The notes beneath the pieces are model-generated. The model was not told the origin of the DNA and ran no database searches. It saw only the letters and a program-made list of their open reading frames with translations. The translations under genes and the position numbers were made by a program. Below, piece by piece: positions 46,841-59,500 of a stretch of DNA of 64,000 nucleotides. Source of the stretch: Echinometra lucunter (lineage: Eukaryota > Echinodermata > Echinoidea > Camarodonta > Echinometridae); NCBI GenBank assembly GCA_029962745.1, contig CM057169.1, positions 15,756,078 through 15,820,077 of the forward strand. Reading direction: 5' to 3'. Numbering within the stretch: the stretch's first letter is position 1; each line of letters starts with the position of its first letter.

Positions 46841-47016
46841 CAGTGGAAACTCAGTATAGAGAGATCTGATATAACAATACTCCTGATATAACAAGGTAAT
46901 ATTCTGGTCTCATCTCTTTATATTCTATTGTTTTTTAACCCTGATATAACAAGATTCCTGCTATAACAAGGTAATTTTGGTGGTCCTAAAGACCTCGTTA
47001 TACTGAGTTTCCACTG
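46841..47016. mobile_element. 176-bp pogo-like MITE, same family as 39294
   Basis: CAGTGGAAACTCAGTATAGA at the left and the inverse at the right, TA flanks, very close in sequence to 39294-39469. A shortened relative lies at 50265-50365. Confidence 0.85.
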
Positions 47017-47422
47017 TACTACTTTTCTTTGATTCCTATGAGTTCACTTCATCAAATTTCTACAGTACAATGTACATGTAGTAACTAATTCCATGAATGA
47101 TTTTGCTACATGAATTGTTACAGTCTGCGTCACTGGCTGATGCAGGTTAACATTGTATGTGTCTTTTTCTCAGAACATCTCACAAGATCTTTTAAGAGTG
47201 AGAAAAAATGTGCAGTTCATAGCTTTCTAGCTTTTGTACTACTATGAAAAGGACAACACTTTTGTCCCATTTCTTGTAAATGTCTGGTTTCTACACTTAG
47301 TATTGTACACACTTCTTTGATACACCAAGTCCAGTTTTCTCACTGATTTTCATGTCAAGAAAAACATTTGTACAATATCTGAATTTCTATACTCTGTACA
47401 TAATGTGTGTAGATACAAGTGC

Positions 47423-47428
47423 AATAAA
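47423..47428 (+). other. Candidate poly(A) signal AATAAA
   Basis: AATAAA followed within 40-60 bp by T/G-rich sequence. It could end a very long (6.6 kb) 3' UTR of the USP gene, or belong to another transcript. Closer candidates are AATAAA at 42265 and 42700. Sequence alone cannot choose. Confidence 0.35.
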
Positions 47429-47487
47429 AAATGAAGGATCAAAAAACTTCGATGAGTTCATTTGTCTTATCTTTACATGTTTTTTAA

Positions 47488-47891
47488 CCCATTCGTGACA
47501 GAGGTCCACATTTTGTGGTTTGGCCTAATATCTTTTGATGCAAAGCCCTAAAAATCATACAAATACATGAGCAGAAAGAGCAAAAAATTCTACACAAACT
47601 GTGCCCATTTTGGTTGCGTCAATATTCGTTGTTTAATGCTGAAATTTTTTAAAAGGAAAATAAGCATTAAAATCCTTAAATTGGCAATGTGATAGAAAGT
47701 TTAAAATCACCGTTTTCCCCTGCAAATTGGCAACTTTTTTACTTTTCATCATAATTTCTGTCAATCTATATTCATTTCAGATACATGAGGTTTTATAGGA
47801 AAAATGTAGCAATAAAATAAAAATGTTGGTGTTGCCAATTTGAATAAAAGCTGATCAAATTAGGCTTTAAATAATTCCTGTCACGAATGGG
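47488..47891 (-). mobile_element. TTAA MITE family A, full-length copy
   Basis: Left TTAA plus CCCATTCGTGACAG, right CTGTCACGAATGGG followed by TGGC, so the right target site has decayed. It lies between the convergent ends of the USP and DHX33 genes. Confidence 0.9.
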
Positions 47892-48424
47892 TGGCCCTGC
47901 TTCACACAAGTCATAGTATACCACATGACAATGCAGAAGAATACAGCTGGAGCAAAAAACAATTTTACACATCAAATAAATGATGCATGAATATGGTTAA
48001 GCTACAATAAATAAACACAAAGAACCAACAAAGCTTTAACTAAGTTTATAAAATGTGCTACAAGATAAAGAAATGTTGAGCCCATGATGCTTATCAATTT
48101 TGCTGCAAGTTTTTGAAAGGCATTTGACTGCATCATGATTTATGAGTGACATGAGGCTTCAGGATAGGGTGTAATGCGTGGCTGAAAGACTTTCCTCAAA
48201 GTACTCTGTCAGAATTTCTGAAAAACTACAAGTTTTTATCAGATCATCTGTAGTGCGGGCAGCATCACATACATCGGCCTGCTCTGAAAACAAGCACCTT
48301 TATGGTATGTCTCTTATACAAAATTCTCTTTCATATCCAGTGATCTTGGGACAATTTTCTGTCTCTTTTAAGTGTCTCCATCTTCTCCAAAATTTTCAGT
48401 CTCTTCTGAAATCATCCACTGTCG

Positions 48425-51400
48425 TCACCTCTTCTTGCCGTATCGCTGCCTGAAGAATGATGGAGCGGTCTCGTACAGCCACTCGGCATCCACCACGCAA
48501 ACGTTCCTGTCCAAGAAAATACATCAAGACTGAATCAAGAACCTACATGTTTGTACTTAACATGAGAACAACCTCATTTATCTTTAAAGGGGTACCCAAT
48601 GCTGAAACCATGTTAGTTCATTTAAAAGAGCATGATTTTATTAGCAGAAAATTATCTGCCTAAAGTTTTCTAAAAAGTAGAATTGCCAAGGAAACCCCCA
48701 AATGTGGTAAGATTTCAGGATATTTTTGACCCCTCAGCTGTGACCCAGTTTAAACTGGGTACTCACTTTGACGTCAAAGTGGGTACCTTGTCGCGCAATT
48801 CTAGCAAAATGCGCGCAACGTATAATACATATTGTACAGTCTAGCGCGTATACTGTAATGCGTGAAGCTGGGTACCCACTTTTACGTCATACCTCGTACT
48901 CAAATTTTTCAGTCAACTCTTGACTTTTTATGAGAAAATTAGCCAAAATGCATTGATTTCGATTGAAAATCATCAAATTCTTAATGTTATCCTTCTTAGA
49001 ATTCTATTCTCGATCATATATCCCAAAAAAATTTACCATTGTGTAATCACTTTAAGAGAACTTAACTCATTGAGCTCCACTTTGTTTCAATTTAACATGC
49101 ACTTTCCATAGACCCTGTCTCGAGTTGTTTCAGGCTTAGTGTTCAAAGGGGTAAAAAGACTGTCAATAAAAAAGGATCTCAGAAAAAAAAGGAAAAAATA
49201 AAGAGGGTACTTTGAGGGCTGGGGGGGGGGGGATTATTCCCACCTGACCACAAATGGATGCTAAGGAACATGATCAAGTTTTTCGGTCATGCATTACAGC
49301 TTGTTCTGGTCGAAGAGGGAAACTTTCTTTACAAATTAGACTCCTTCCCCACAAACATTAACATCTACATAAATTATGCTTACAAATTTTCAAATATAAT
49401 TCAATAAATTCTCAACACAGCTTGCTCTATTCCACCCCTAAAAATCAGAGTGAATTAACCCCCTCACCTCATATAACATTTGGATGTGTGGACCAGTTCA
49501 CTGTAGAGCAGGTAGGATGGCTTGCACTGGAAGAGACATGAGGAGGGATGGATAGCCACTGTCTGTTTTCTATCCAACTGTAGTCATGAACAAATGGCAG
49601 AACAGAAAAGTCGTTATCAGATGTCCTAGAATCAAAGGGTATTAAACTGATTTTGCTATTATTAACTAAAAATCACAGCTTAAAGTACAACCGGGGAAGC
49701 ATTTCATCAAGTGTCCTGTCAGTGATTTATACCGACAACACAAGTTCAATAATAATGATAATAATGTTATAATAATTTTGTTTACCGAGGGAAGCCTCCT
49801 CAGCATAATTGCTGTTCTTCCCGAGGGACCTGCAATTACTGTTACCCCGGCCATTGCCAGGTACCCATTTACACCTGGGTGGAGAGTGGCAAATGTGGAT
49901 TAACGTCTTGCCAAAAGATGGGCTGGGATTCGAACGCACAACCCTTAGATTGAGAGTCAAGTGATTGAACCACTGTACCATGGCACCTCCATGTACTTAG
50001 TTTAATACTTACTGTCAGATAGGTCCCATCACACTGCAGCTCAGCAGAATTCATGAACAGGCCTTGCGTCAAGCATTTTCTAAGATTTTAAAATGAATTC
50101 AAAATATAGGATTATTCATAGTTTCAACAAAAATTTAGTAATCATACATTCACTTCCTATCCTATAGGTCATAATTTCATAATTTTACATGAGAAAGTGG
50201 CAATACACTCGGTTCTATTGTGTTGCTTTGTCTCACATAACTCTCCCCCATAATATGATAAATACAGTGGAAACTCAGTATAACGAGGTCCTTGGGACCG
50301 TCAGTATTACCTTGTTATATCAGGAATATTGTTATATCAGATCTCTTTATACTGAGTTTCCACTGTAAACCCCACAATAATGCCATGAATCATGAAAATC
50401 TGACAATCTCATTTTAACTACAAGTACTTGACTGGAAAATTTGCAAAGTGTTCTGAGATACAAGCAAAATGATTTAACAAGAGATTCATTATTTGACACT
50501 GACAATATTCTTGTAATCATAGTTCTAAAAGGTGATACGAAAGCTTTCTCGCTTTCTTGCTTTTTCTAAAAAGTACCTTATTGCAGTAAAGTCATGTCCA
50601 CAGGACTGGAGCGGAATGTTGGCTCGCACACACAGCTCCCTCAGTTGTTTGCGGACTTCCATAGCATGCTTCAGGTTACGATGGTTGATGAAATTCTCCC
50701 TGCACCACTCCTGAAACATTTCAATATCAGAACAATGGAAGATACAAAGCTTTAAAAGTTATTCAGCATGACTATTGCTACCAAAGAGAATATTGGAAAA
50801 GAAACTTTCCAATTAAAAAAACTGAAGAAGTGTGAGGCATTTGGGAACAAGCACACAGAATGCCAAGGCAGAGGCTGATAATGACACTTTACATGAAGCC
50901 ATTATCATTATACTTCGCCTTTTCAAATATATGTCCAAAAAGTAGTACAAAGAGCTATAGGAAACATTTCTATATTAATGGTCTTGCAATGCAAGGGGTT
51001 TTCAATTACAGGTGACTACTGAAGCAGATTTGACTTATTTGCATTTCTAAAGTGAAATGCATACAATGGAACCAGTCTATAGCAGCCACTCAAGGGAAAC
51101 AAAAATGTTGCATAGACGCTTGGCTGCTATAGACAGTTCTTAAAAACATAATTCATCTCCATATGAGAATCAATTTCAGTTGTTATTATAGGAAGGTGGC
51201 TGCTATAGAGAGGTGGCCCCTCAGACAAGTTTGAATGTACATACACTGATAAAGACTACTCAAGGAAGACAAGGTAAGTGGTCTTTAAAAGGAAGCAGTC
51301 TTTTGAGTATCCATCCTTCAGCATTTCAATAAGTTATGTTGAGGCAGCCCCTAATAAAATACTTACAATTTTACTGATGAAAACTATAAGATCATAACGA

Positions 51401-54400
51401 TAAAATTGGTAAGAAGAAATACTCATGTAGTAGAGTAAAAAAATAAGAGACCCTTAACTTACGTAACAAAAAATTTAGCAGTAAAAATGAAACCTTTTTT
51501 ATGTCGTACCTTTTTGTTCTTGACAGCTTTGAAAGCTCGATAGACTGAGAGTAAGGTCACGTGATCTCCTTCGCTGCAGTAGAACTTCTTCCATGCGGCC
51601 AACGCTTTCTCTCTCTATTAACCAATAGCAGTACAGAGCTTTCTTGAGGTCTAAATTAATCATCTTCAATCCTCAAATTGGCAATACAAATTATTTTTTC
51701 CAAGTTTACATAGCTTGAAAAAAATAAATATGGATATAACATAAACCAAAATGAAATATAATTGTAAAATTGAATCAGAAATTGCCAATTTGAACACAGA
51801 AAATAGTGATTATATATTATTCACTGCGTTGCCAATTTAAAGAGTTTAATGATTAGTTACACTTAAACTGCTCTAATTCGAGAACGCCACATCATACAGC
51901 GATGGGAATGGGTTCAAATTTGTCAGTGTATTTTTCTCTTTCTGCTCATGTATGATATGTACTGCCCAACATTCTGGACCAACAGATACTGCAAAAATGT
52001 CTCCTAAAGGTGACACTGTACCTCTATGGGTTAAGAAACAAATTGGCAACCCATAAGGTGGCTGACTAATAAGCAGAAATCATTTTGTTAAAGCCCACCG
52101 CACACTATACGACTTGTGTGCAATCTGATTTGGGAAAAATTTTTCATAGCATTTGATATGAACATTCAAACATGTACAATCTTAATGATCAAAGTTCCAA
52201 GTAGTCGTACAAATTCTAAAATCGAAATTCCAGATTATTGCAAGCCTGCTTATGGGACTAATGAACATTCAAACATGTACAGTCTTAATGATCAAAGTTC
52301 CAAATAGTCCTACAAATTCTAAAATCGAAATTCCAGATTACTGCAAGCCTGCTTGTGGGATTAAAAGCAAATTCAATTCCGAATCATAGCGACATCAAAG
52401 CAACCTTCCAATCGGCTGTGATTTGAAGCCGATTTGGCCTTTACTCCGACCACAAGGCTTGTAGTTAACCAAAATTTCAATTTTAGTTTTCCTACCTTTA
52501 TTCTGAACTTCAAATAAGATAATTTACTTGTCTAAACTTTCATATTAAATGCCAAATGCCATTTGTTTGAAAATCAGGTCACAGTCGGATAATATAGTGT
52601 ACGGTGGGCTTAAGATGTATTTCTGGTAACATTCATCTTTTGATAATACATGTTCTACCACAATGTCAAAAGGATAAATGGAACAAATTCATATGAAGTT
52701 TAGCAATCTTGTGTTATTTCTTTGAAATTACTTTTATAGCTATGATTACATACCCATAGATGTTTTTTTTTAAGTAAATTCAAATCACAGGAGAAATGAT
52801 TCTCCGAGAAAATCAACAAAAAATTTTAGGCTATGTTTGGTTTGAAAATTTGTTTAAGTATCACAGTTGATTAATGGTTCTCTTTTCCACCTAAAAGTAA
52901 CTTTTTACATCCTTTTTAAAAAGAATGATACACATCCTGTACAAAGGTTCATTTCACAATACAGATATTTATAGGTTTCCTAAAAATCTCTCTTTATGCA
53001 ACTTCTCTTAAGTAAACAGATCCTGTTACCTTGCTCATTGGACTGTGTAGGATGGACTCGACTGACAGAACGGAAACAATTGTCAGGATCTCCTCTCTGT
53101 TAGCATACGGAAAGATAGCAAAAAGAAAGGGAATTGGGAAAGAGAATGTGAATACAAAAAAGAGGATAGTGAGAAAGAGAAAGAACAAAAGATAAAAGGC
53201 AAAAGTCATAAAAAGAGAATGAGGAAATACCTGACATCAATCTCATGCAATACGATTAGAAAACTTACATCCTAGACTCATTTGCATCTTTTTTCCTATT
53301 TTTTTTTCTTGTTTGTTTCCACATTTTTTTTGTTTAATTGATATTAATAAAATCACATATGAAAATTAAATAAACTCAAAGTGGGCATTCACAAAGCTTT
53401 CGAGGAAGTCTTGTATTTTCAATCTATGTTACAGAGCATCACAAATTATACATCATACTGGCAGATATTGTCTGATTGATTGAAAAGGTATTTATTAAAA
53501 AAAAACATGTGGCAGCTCAAAAGCTGAATTACATGGAATATACATATACATGAGGTATTACATTACAAAGTAAAATACAATTTGGTACACATATTTAGAC
53601 ATTCAATCATGATTTACAAAAATATCATTTCAGACCGGATATGTACATTTAAAATCAATTTGTGGGACTGAATTAGGAGGAAGGGAGAGACTGATGAGGA
53701 AGGAGAGGGCAGATATAGGAGAGAAGAATAAGGAATGTGAGGAGATAAGAGAGGGAAGAGTGTGATGGGAGAGATGGACATACGATAGATTCGATAGAGA
53801 GAAGAAGAGGAATTAGTAGAACACGGAAGATATGGTATGCAAAAATAGAAATGATGTTGCTTACACCAAAGCTCGAAATCACAACGTTGGTAAAAATACT
53901 CACAAGCACCCATAATCCTCTGCACTAATGATGACCTTTGACATGGGTGGATCTAATGGATAAGTAGACATCTCTTTGCCAACGGGAGTCAGCTGTAATG
54001 AATGAGAACACTAGTTGACAGCTTTAAACCGTAAATGGACACGACAAACTTACATGGTATGAAAAAAAAAGGTCCAAAAACATCAAACTTCGAAATATGG
54101 GGTGCCAATCATTTTTTAGTCGGATTGCTATTAATATGTAAGGTGTATTTTTAACCAAAGAAGCTAAATCTTCTAAACAAAAATGTGGCACACCTTGCCT
54201 CATCGACAGACATATATATTCTTTGTACTATATGATCAATATTTCCCAATAAATTCTAGACAGTATCTCTCCCAGTACAATTGAATGACCAGTACTCAAC
54301 TATACAATGAAATGGGATTTTGTTGGGACATTTATAGGATCTGTTTCGAACTCCTTTTTTTGTATGTATCACCTACCTGTAGACGTCTCTCTCTGCTCAC

Positions 54401-56474
54401 AGCACCTAGGAGCTCTAGTTGCTTGAGGGCTGCTTCTAATGACTATATGAAATGCAAACAGGACTATCAGCACAGAATAAAAATATGAGAGCTACTATTG
54501 TCCTGGAAAGGTTTAGAAAATCTGGAAAACATGTAAATATACTGAAATTTCACTTTAATCTCTAAAGCCACGAATGACTTTACGAACGACTTGAATATGA
54601 AGTGCCAAATGGGATGTCCAAAGTTTTTCCTGACATTTTAACAAAGTGTGACTGCATTTCCCATAATCTCAATCAAATTGTGACAAAAAATATACTTCGC
54701 AATAAAAATGTTTGCAAAGAGTAGTAATGTTGATATACGTCTGCACATTTCACCTTCAGCTGATGCAGTCTATAATGATTGAGAATCCCATTTGGCTTGC
54801 CACATTCAAGTTGTTCGTAAAGTCACTCGTCACTTTACGAACAGCTTTACGAAATACCCCCCTGTACGATCATCATTTTATCCACTCTTTTACCCCTACT
54901 GAAAATGGGGATGGGGTCAATTCAAACTGTCCGACCAATCAACCAGAAGCAAAACAAATTCTTCCTGATGTCACATCTGTGCCTCGTATGGCACTCTCTT
55001 ACGGATTCATTAACCCATTCATGACAGAGGGTCCACATTTTGTGGTTTGGTTTAATAACTTTTGATGCACAGCCCTAAATATCATACCAAATACATGAGC
55101 AGAAAGAGCAAAAAATTCTACACTTACTGTGCCCATTTTCGTTGCATCAATATTTGTTGTTTGATGCTGAAATTTTCTAAAGGAAAATAAGCATTAAAAT
55201 CCTTAAATTGGCAATGCGATGAAAATGTTAAAATTACCGTTTTTCCCTGCAAACTGGCAACTTTATGACTTCTCATCATACATTCTGTCAATTTATATTT
55301 ATTTCAGATACATGATGTTTTATAAGAAAAATGTAGCAATAAAAGAAAAATGTTGGTGTTGCCCATTTGAAGAATAAAAGCTGATCAAATTAGGCTTTAA
55401 ATAATTCCTGTCACGAATGGGTTATGAGAGGAGCCATACATACACAAAATGCAGAGACACAGGAAGGCTCAAACAGTCCTGCAACATTACTACACCACAA
55501 ATGAATATAGATAAGGAACAGAAATGACCTCTGACCTCTCTTGGTGGGGGGTCCATGAAGTCAAAGGTCAACACATTCTTGATGCCCAGGGCCATGATCT
55601 GGAGAACAACACTGGACAGGTTACATCTGAAACAAAGAAAAGCAGAGAGATACTAGTGGCAATCTTTGGGGCTTCAAATTATGCATCCTTTTACCTCAGT
55701 TTTGTTCTTTCCATGGTGAATAGTTATCACAAATTTCAGAACATATTTCTGAGAATTTTGGCCACATATGAAAACTGTAATCATACCTTTGTATCTCTGG
55801 AATGGTGTTTGCATTAAGCTTGGTAAATTCATCTTCTGTGTACATTCTCCAACATGTTCCACTGCATACGAAAGAAAAAAAAAACGTAAGAGATGAATCA
55901 TATCAAATTTCATTTGCTTATTCTTCCTCCATATGTATTATCATTTTTTATCAACTCTATCGTAAAATGTATATGATCCAACCTTCAGTTCAGCATCATT
56001 TTCTTATCCTGCTCTACCCATCCTCTGCCTGGCTTGGGCTTGGGCTTGGGCTTGGGCTTGGGCTTGTGCATGTGAAACCCACTGTACCCTAAGCAGATCT
56101 GAGCCTGGTAGCTCCTGCAATGCAACAACAGCCAGGAAACATCTCAGGCTGAGTATTTTTACTGGACTTACGCAGTCTACCAAACTCCAAACCAGCTCTA
56201 AATTGATTGGCCCTTGACCAATGAGGGCAATGCAAATTTTGTTTGGTCTTTTGTTGGTCTAGTGTCAGTATCGCTGGTGTGACACAGGTATAGTCAGGTC
56301 TAGGACTCACCTATCTTCTCTGCCAGCTCTACCTGTCCTCTGCCAGGCCTGGGCTTGTGACACCCATTGTACCTTGAGGAGATCTAGACCACTGCCTGCC
56401 TGGTAACTCCTGCAACAAAATAGAATTAAATAGGGCAGGTAATGGAGATTCAGTGAGAAAATATTTTTGTCTCG

Positions 56475-56508
<34 letters not shown>

Positions 56509-59500
56509 CTCGGCTGAAACACATTTCAAAGTCATTATACTCTCAAATCTTTTTCTTAAAGGATATAGGTTAGGTCTGGGTTTCACGTTAGGTACAGGGT
56601 AAGTATTAGAGTTAGGAATTGTGTTTCTTCCATGGCTGAACTTGAGAATTTCACTAATTTTCAGAAATTTATGACAGAGTACTGTTGCCCAGGCTGACAA
56701 GCAGACATAGGGGATGTTGCAAGAAAGTTGCAATCAATTGCAAATCCCCCAAATCAGTCAAAAGTCTTGCAATTAACTGCAAATTCGCAATTGATCGCAA
56801 CTTACAATCAATCCTGTTGCAAGAAAAAGTTGTGCCTGATAGCAATATCATGCGCTTGCCTTGCAGTCAATCGCAACTTTACAACCAGTCACAAAATTTT
56901 CGACTTATTTGCAATTGATCTCAACTCAACTTTCTTGCAACACCCCCTAAGTAACAGACTTCTTGAGGAACAACAGTCAGGTTGATGTGACTTTAGTCAT
57001 GATTAAATAAATTAAATCAAATTACATGAAGAATAAAAAAAGGTCACACTTACTTTGCTTTGACCCTGCCTGTGTCGATGACATGTTTAATACCTGGAAT
57101 AGTCACTGATGTCTCAGCGATGTTTGTGGCAAGAATGACTTTCCTCTTACCCTATAAAACCAAGAGATAAACATTGCAAGGGACATAATGTTGATCCATC
57201 TAATAAGTGCAGTGACCAGCAATATCTACAAACTAGATGAATCTTCGACCACGCGTGGTCGAACTTTATGCCTCCGCCATTACCAAATCAGAAATAAATG
57301 GCACTTCATGTTGATTTATTTTCATTTATACAATGACATCTTTGACCTTGACCTTTGACCTTGTGACCCTCAAATCTAATCAGGTCACTGTCTCTCCCAT
57401 ATGCATACATGTGCTAAGTTTGAGGTTGATCGGTCAAATGGTTGTTGAGTTATGGTGAAAACGAACCATTTCTATGTAAATAATGACCTCTAAGAGCTTT
57501 GACCTTGGACCTTGAGACTCCAAAATCTAATCAGATCATTGCCCCTCCCATATGCATACACGAGCCAAGTTTGAAGTTGATCCGTCAAACGGTTCTTAAG
57601 TTATCGCGAGAACGAAAACGGGACGGACGGACGGACGACCCGAAAACATAATGCCTCCGGCAACCACCTACGGTGGGCGGAGGCATAAAAATATGATCGT
57701 ACACAAAGCAAGTAGTGGATAGGTATATAATAGATTTGTCCAAGCTTTTTCCAGGTTTCAGAATAATGTAAAGTTGCTGGGATTTTTTTCAGTGCCATTC
57801 GCATTTGTATAAAACAAACATACAAAATTACGCAAGAATAGTTATTATACATATGAATGAATCCACCTGCTTCTAGATACACTGACTAGAAAAAATCAAT
57901 GCATATGTGGCCAGCGTTCATACCAAACATAACAGTAATGAAGCTCTGAAGCTCTGAAGCTGCTATGCTTTGTAGCATGAATAAATATTCTGAACAGTCT
58001 GGGCCCCATTTCATAAAACTTGTTATCAGTAACAACTGCCACATTTCTATGACAAATTTGCTCTCGGCCAATTAGATGCAAGGATTTCAGTAGCTTATAA
58101 CAGTTATTGCAACTTGTTAAAATGGAAAACTGGAGCTGCTGTACTTTGCAGAGTAAATAAATGTTCTACATGATCTGGTTCATCTAGAATGTACATAGTT
58201 AACCCATTCATGACAGGAATTATTTGAAGCCTAATTTGATCAGCTTTTATTCTTCAAATTGGCAACACCAACATTTTTATTTTATTGCTACATTTTTCTT
58301 ATAAAACGTCATGTATCTGAAATGAATATAAATTGACAGAAATTATGATGAGAAGTCAAAAAGTTGCCAATTTGCAGGGGAAAATGGTGATTTTAAACTT
58401 TCTATCACATTGCCAATTTAAGGATTTTAATGCTTATTTTCCTTTAAAAAAAATTCAGCATCAACACCGAATATTGACACAACCAAAATGGGCAGTTTGT
58501 GTAGAACTTTCTACTCTTTCTGCTCATGTATTTGGTATAATTTTTAGGGCTCTACATCAAAAGTTATTAGGTCAAACCACAAAATGTGGACCTCTGTCAC
58601 GAATGGGTTAACTGTACTTACAGGAGGAGCTGGTTGGAAGACTCTTAGCTGCTGCCCTGGTGGCAAGGATGCATACATTGGGATGGCTACAAGCCCTGGA
58701 ACATCTAAAAGGATAAACATATTCACTATATTTTTCTGGCATAGTATTTGGTTAAATATGGGGAAATAATGAAATGCATGAATGCTTTAATACAGGCAAG
58801 TACCTAGGTGACCGTTATATATGACCTGAAGATATATTTGAGATTGGATTCCATCTATCCATCCATCATTTCTAAAGTCATTTTTATTTTCAGGATGCAA
58901 ATTGATGTCACTGTGGTGAAAGTTCACGCGAAATTTCTTTGGCACTGGAATCATTTGTTTTATTTTGGTCAAGTTTACCATTGTACAGAGGGAAATAGTT
59001 ATGTTATAGCACTTCCTTAGACAATACTGACATAGCACCATCTACTGTTGACTTGCTATATACTCACACACAGAAGCAGTCATTTTTGTTTGTTTTGAGG
59101 AACAGGAATCCTTTTAATTTTGCTTCATCCTGAAATTTTGGTTCCTGAATATGTCATAGAGACAGGCAAAGAGTTTTCATGGAATCATGTCCAAGGAATT
59201 GACGGAATTTATGAAATTGATGGAATGAAGGCTATAAGCCTATGGAGTCTGGAATCAAAGGCTACCTTCAATATTCCCGTAGAGACCTTTGTCAAGTCTT
59301 TTTTGTCGCAGTCGACCTCATTACAACCACAGTCACAGATTTTTATTTATAAACAATAATGCGAACTGTGATTCTTTTAACCATTTTACTTCTCATGGTA
59401 TGTAAGTGACTGATACACTCTCTTGCACTCAAGAGTAGCAACAAAAATGTCCTGAATTAGATCAACTTATGCATCTCTGAATGACCCGCAAACCTATTAA

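Noticed and set aside
58333..58611. The open frame in the family A MITE as a host gene
   Set aside because: It is inside a repeat present many times, with broken versions nearby. Kept only as a low-interest observation.
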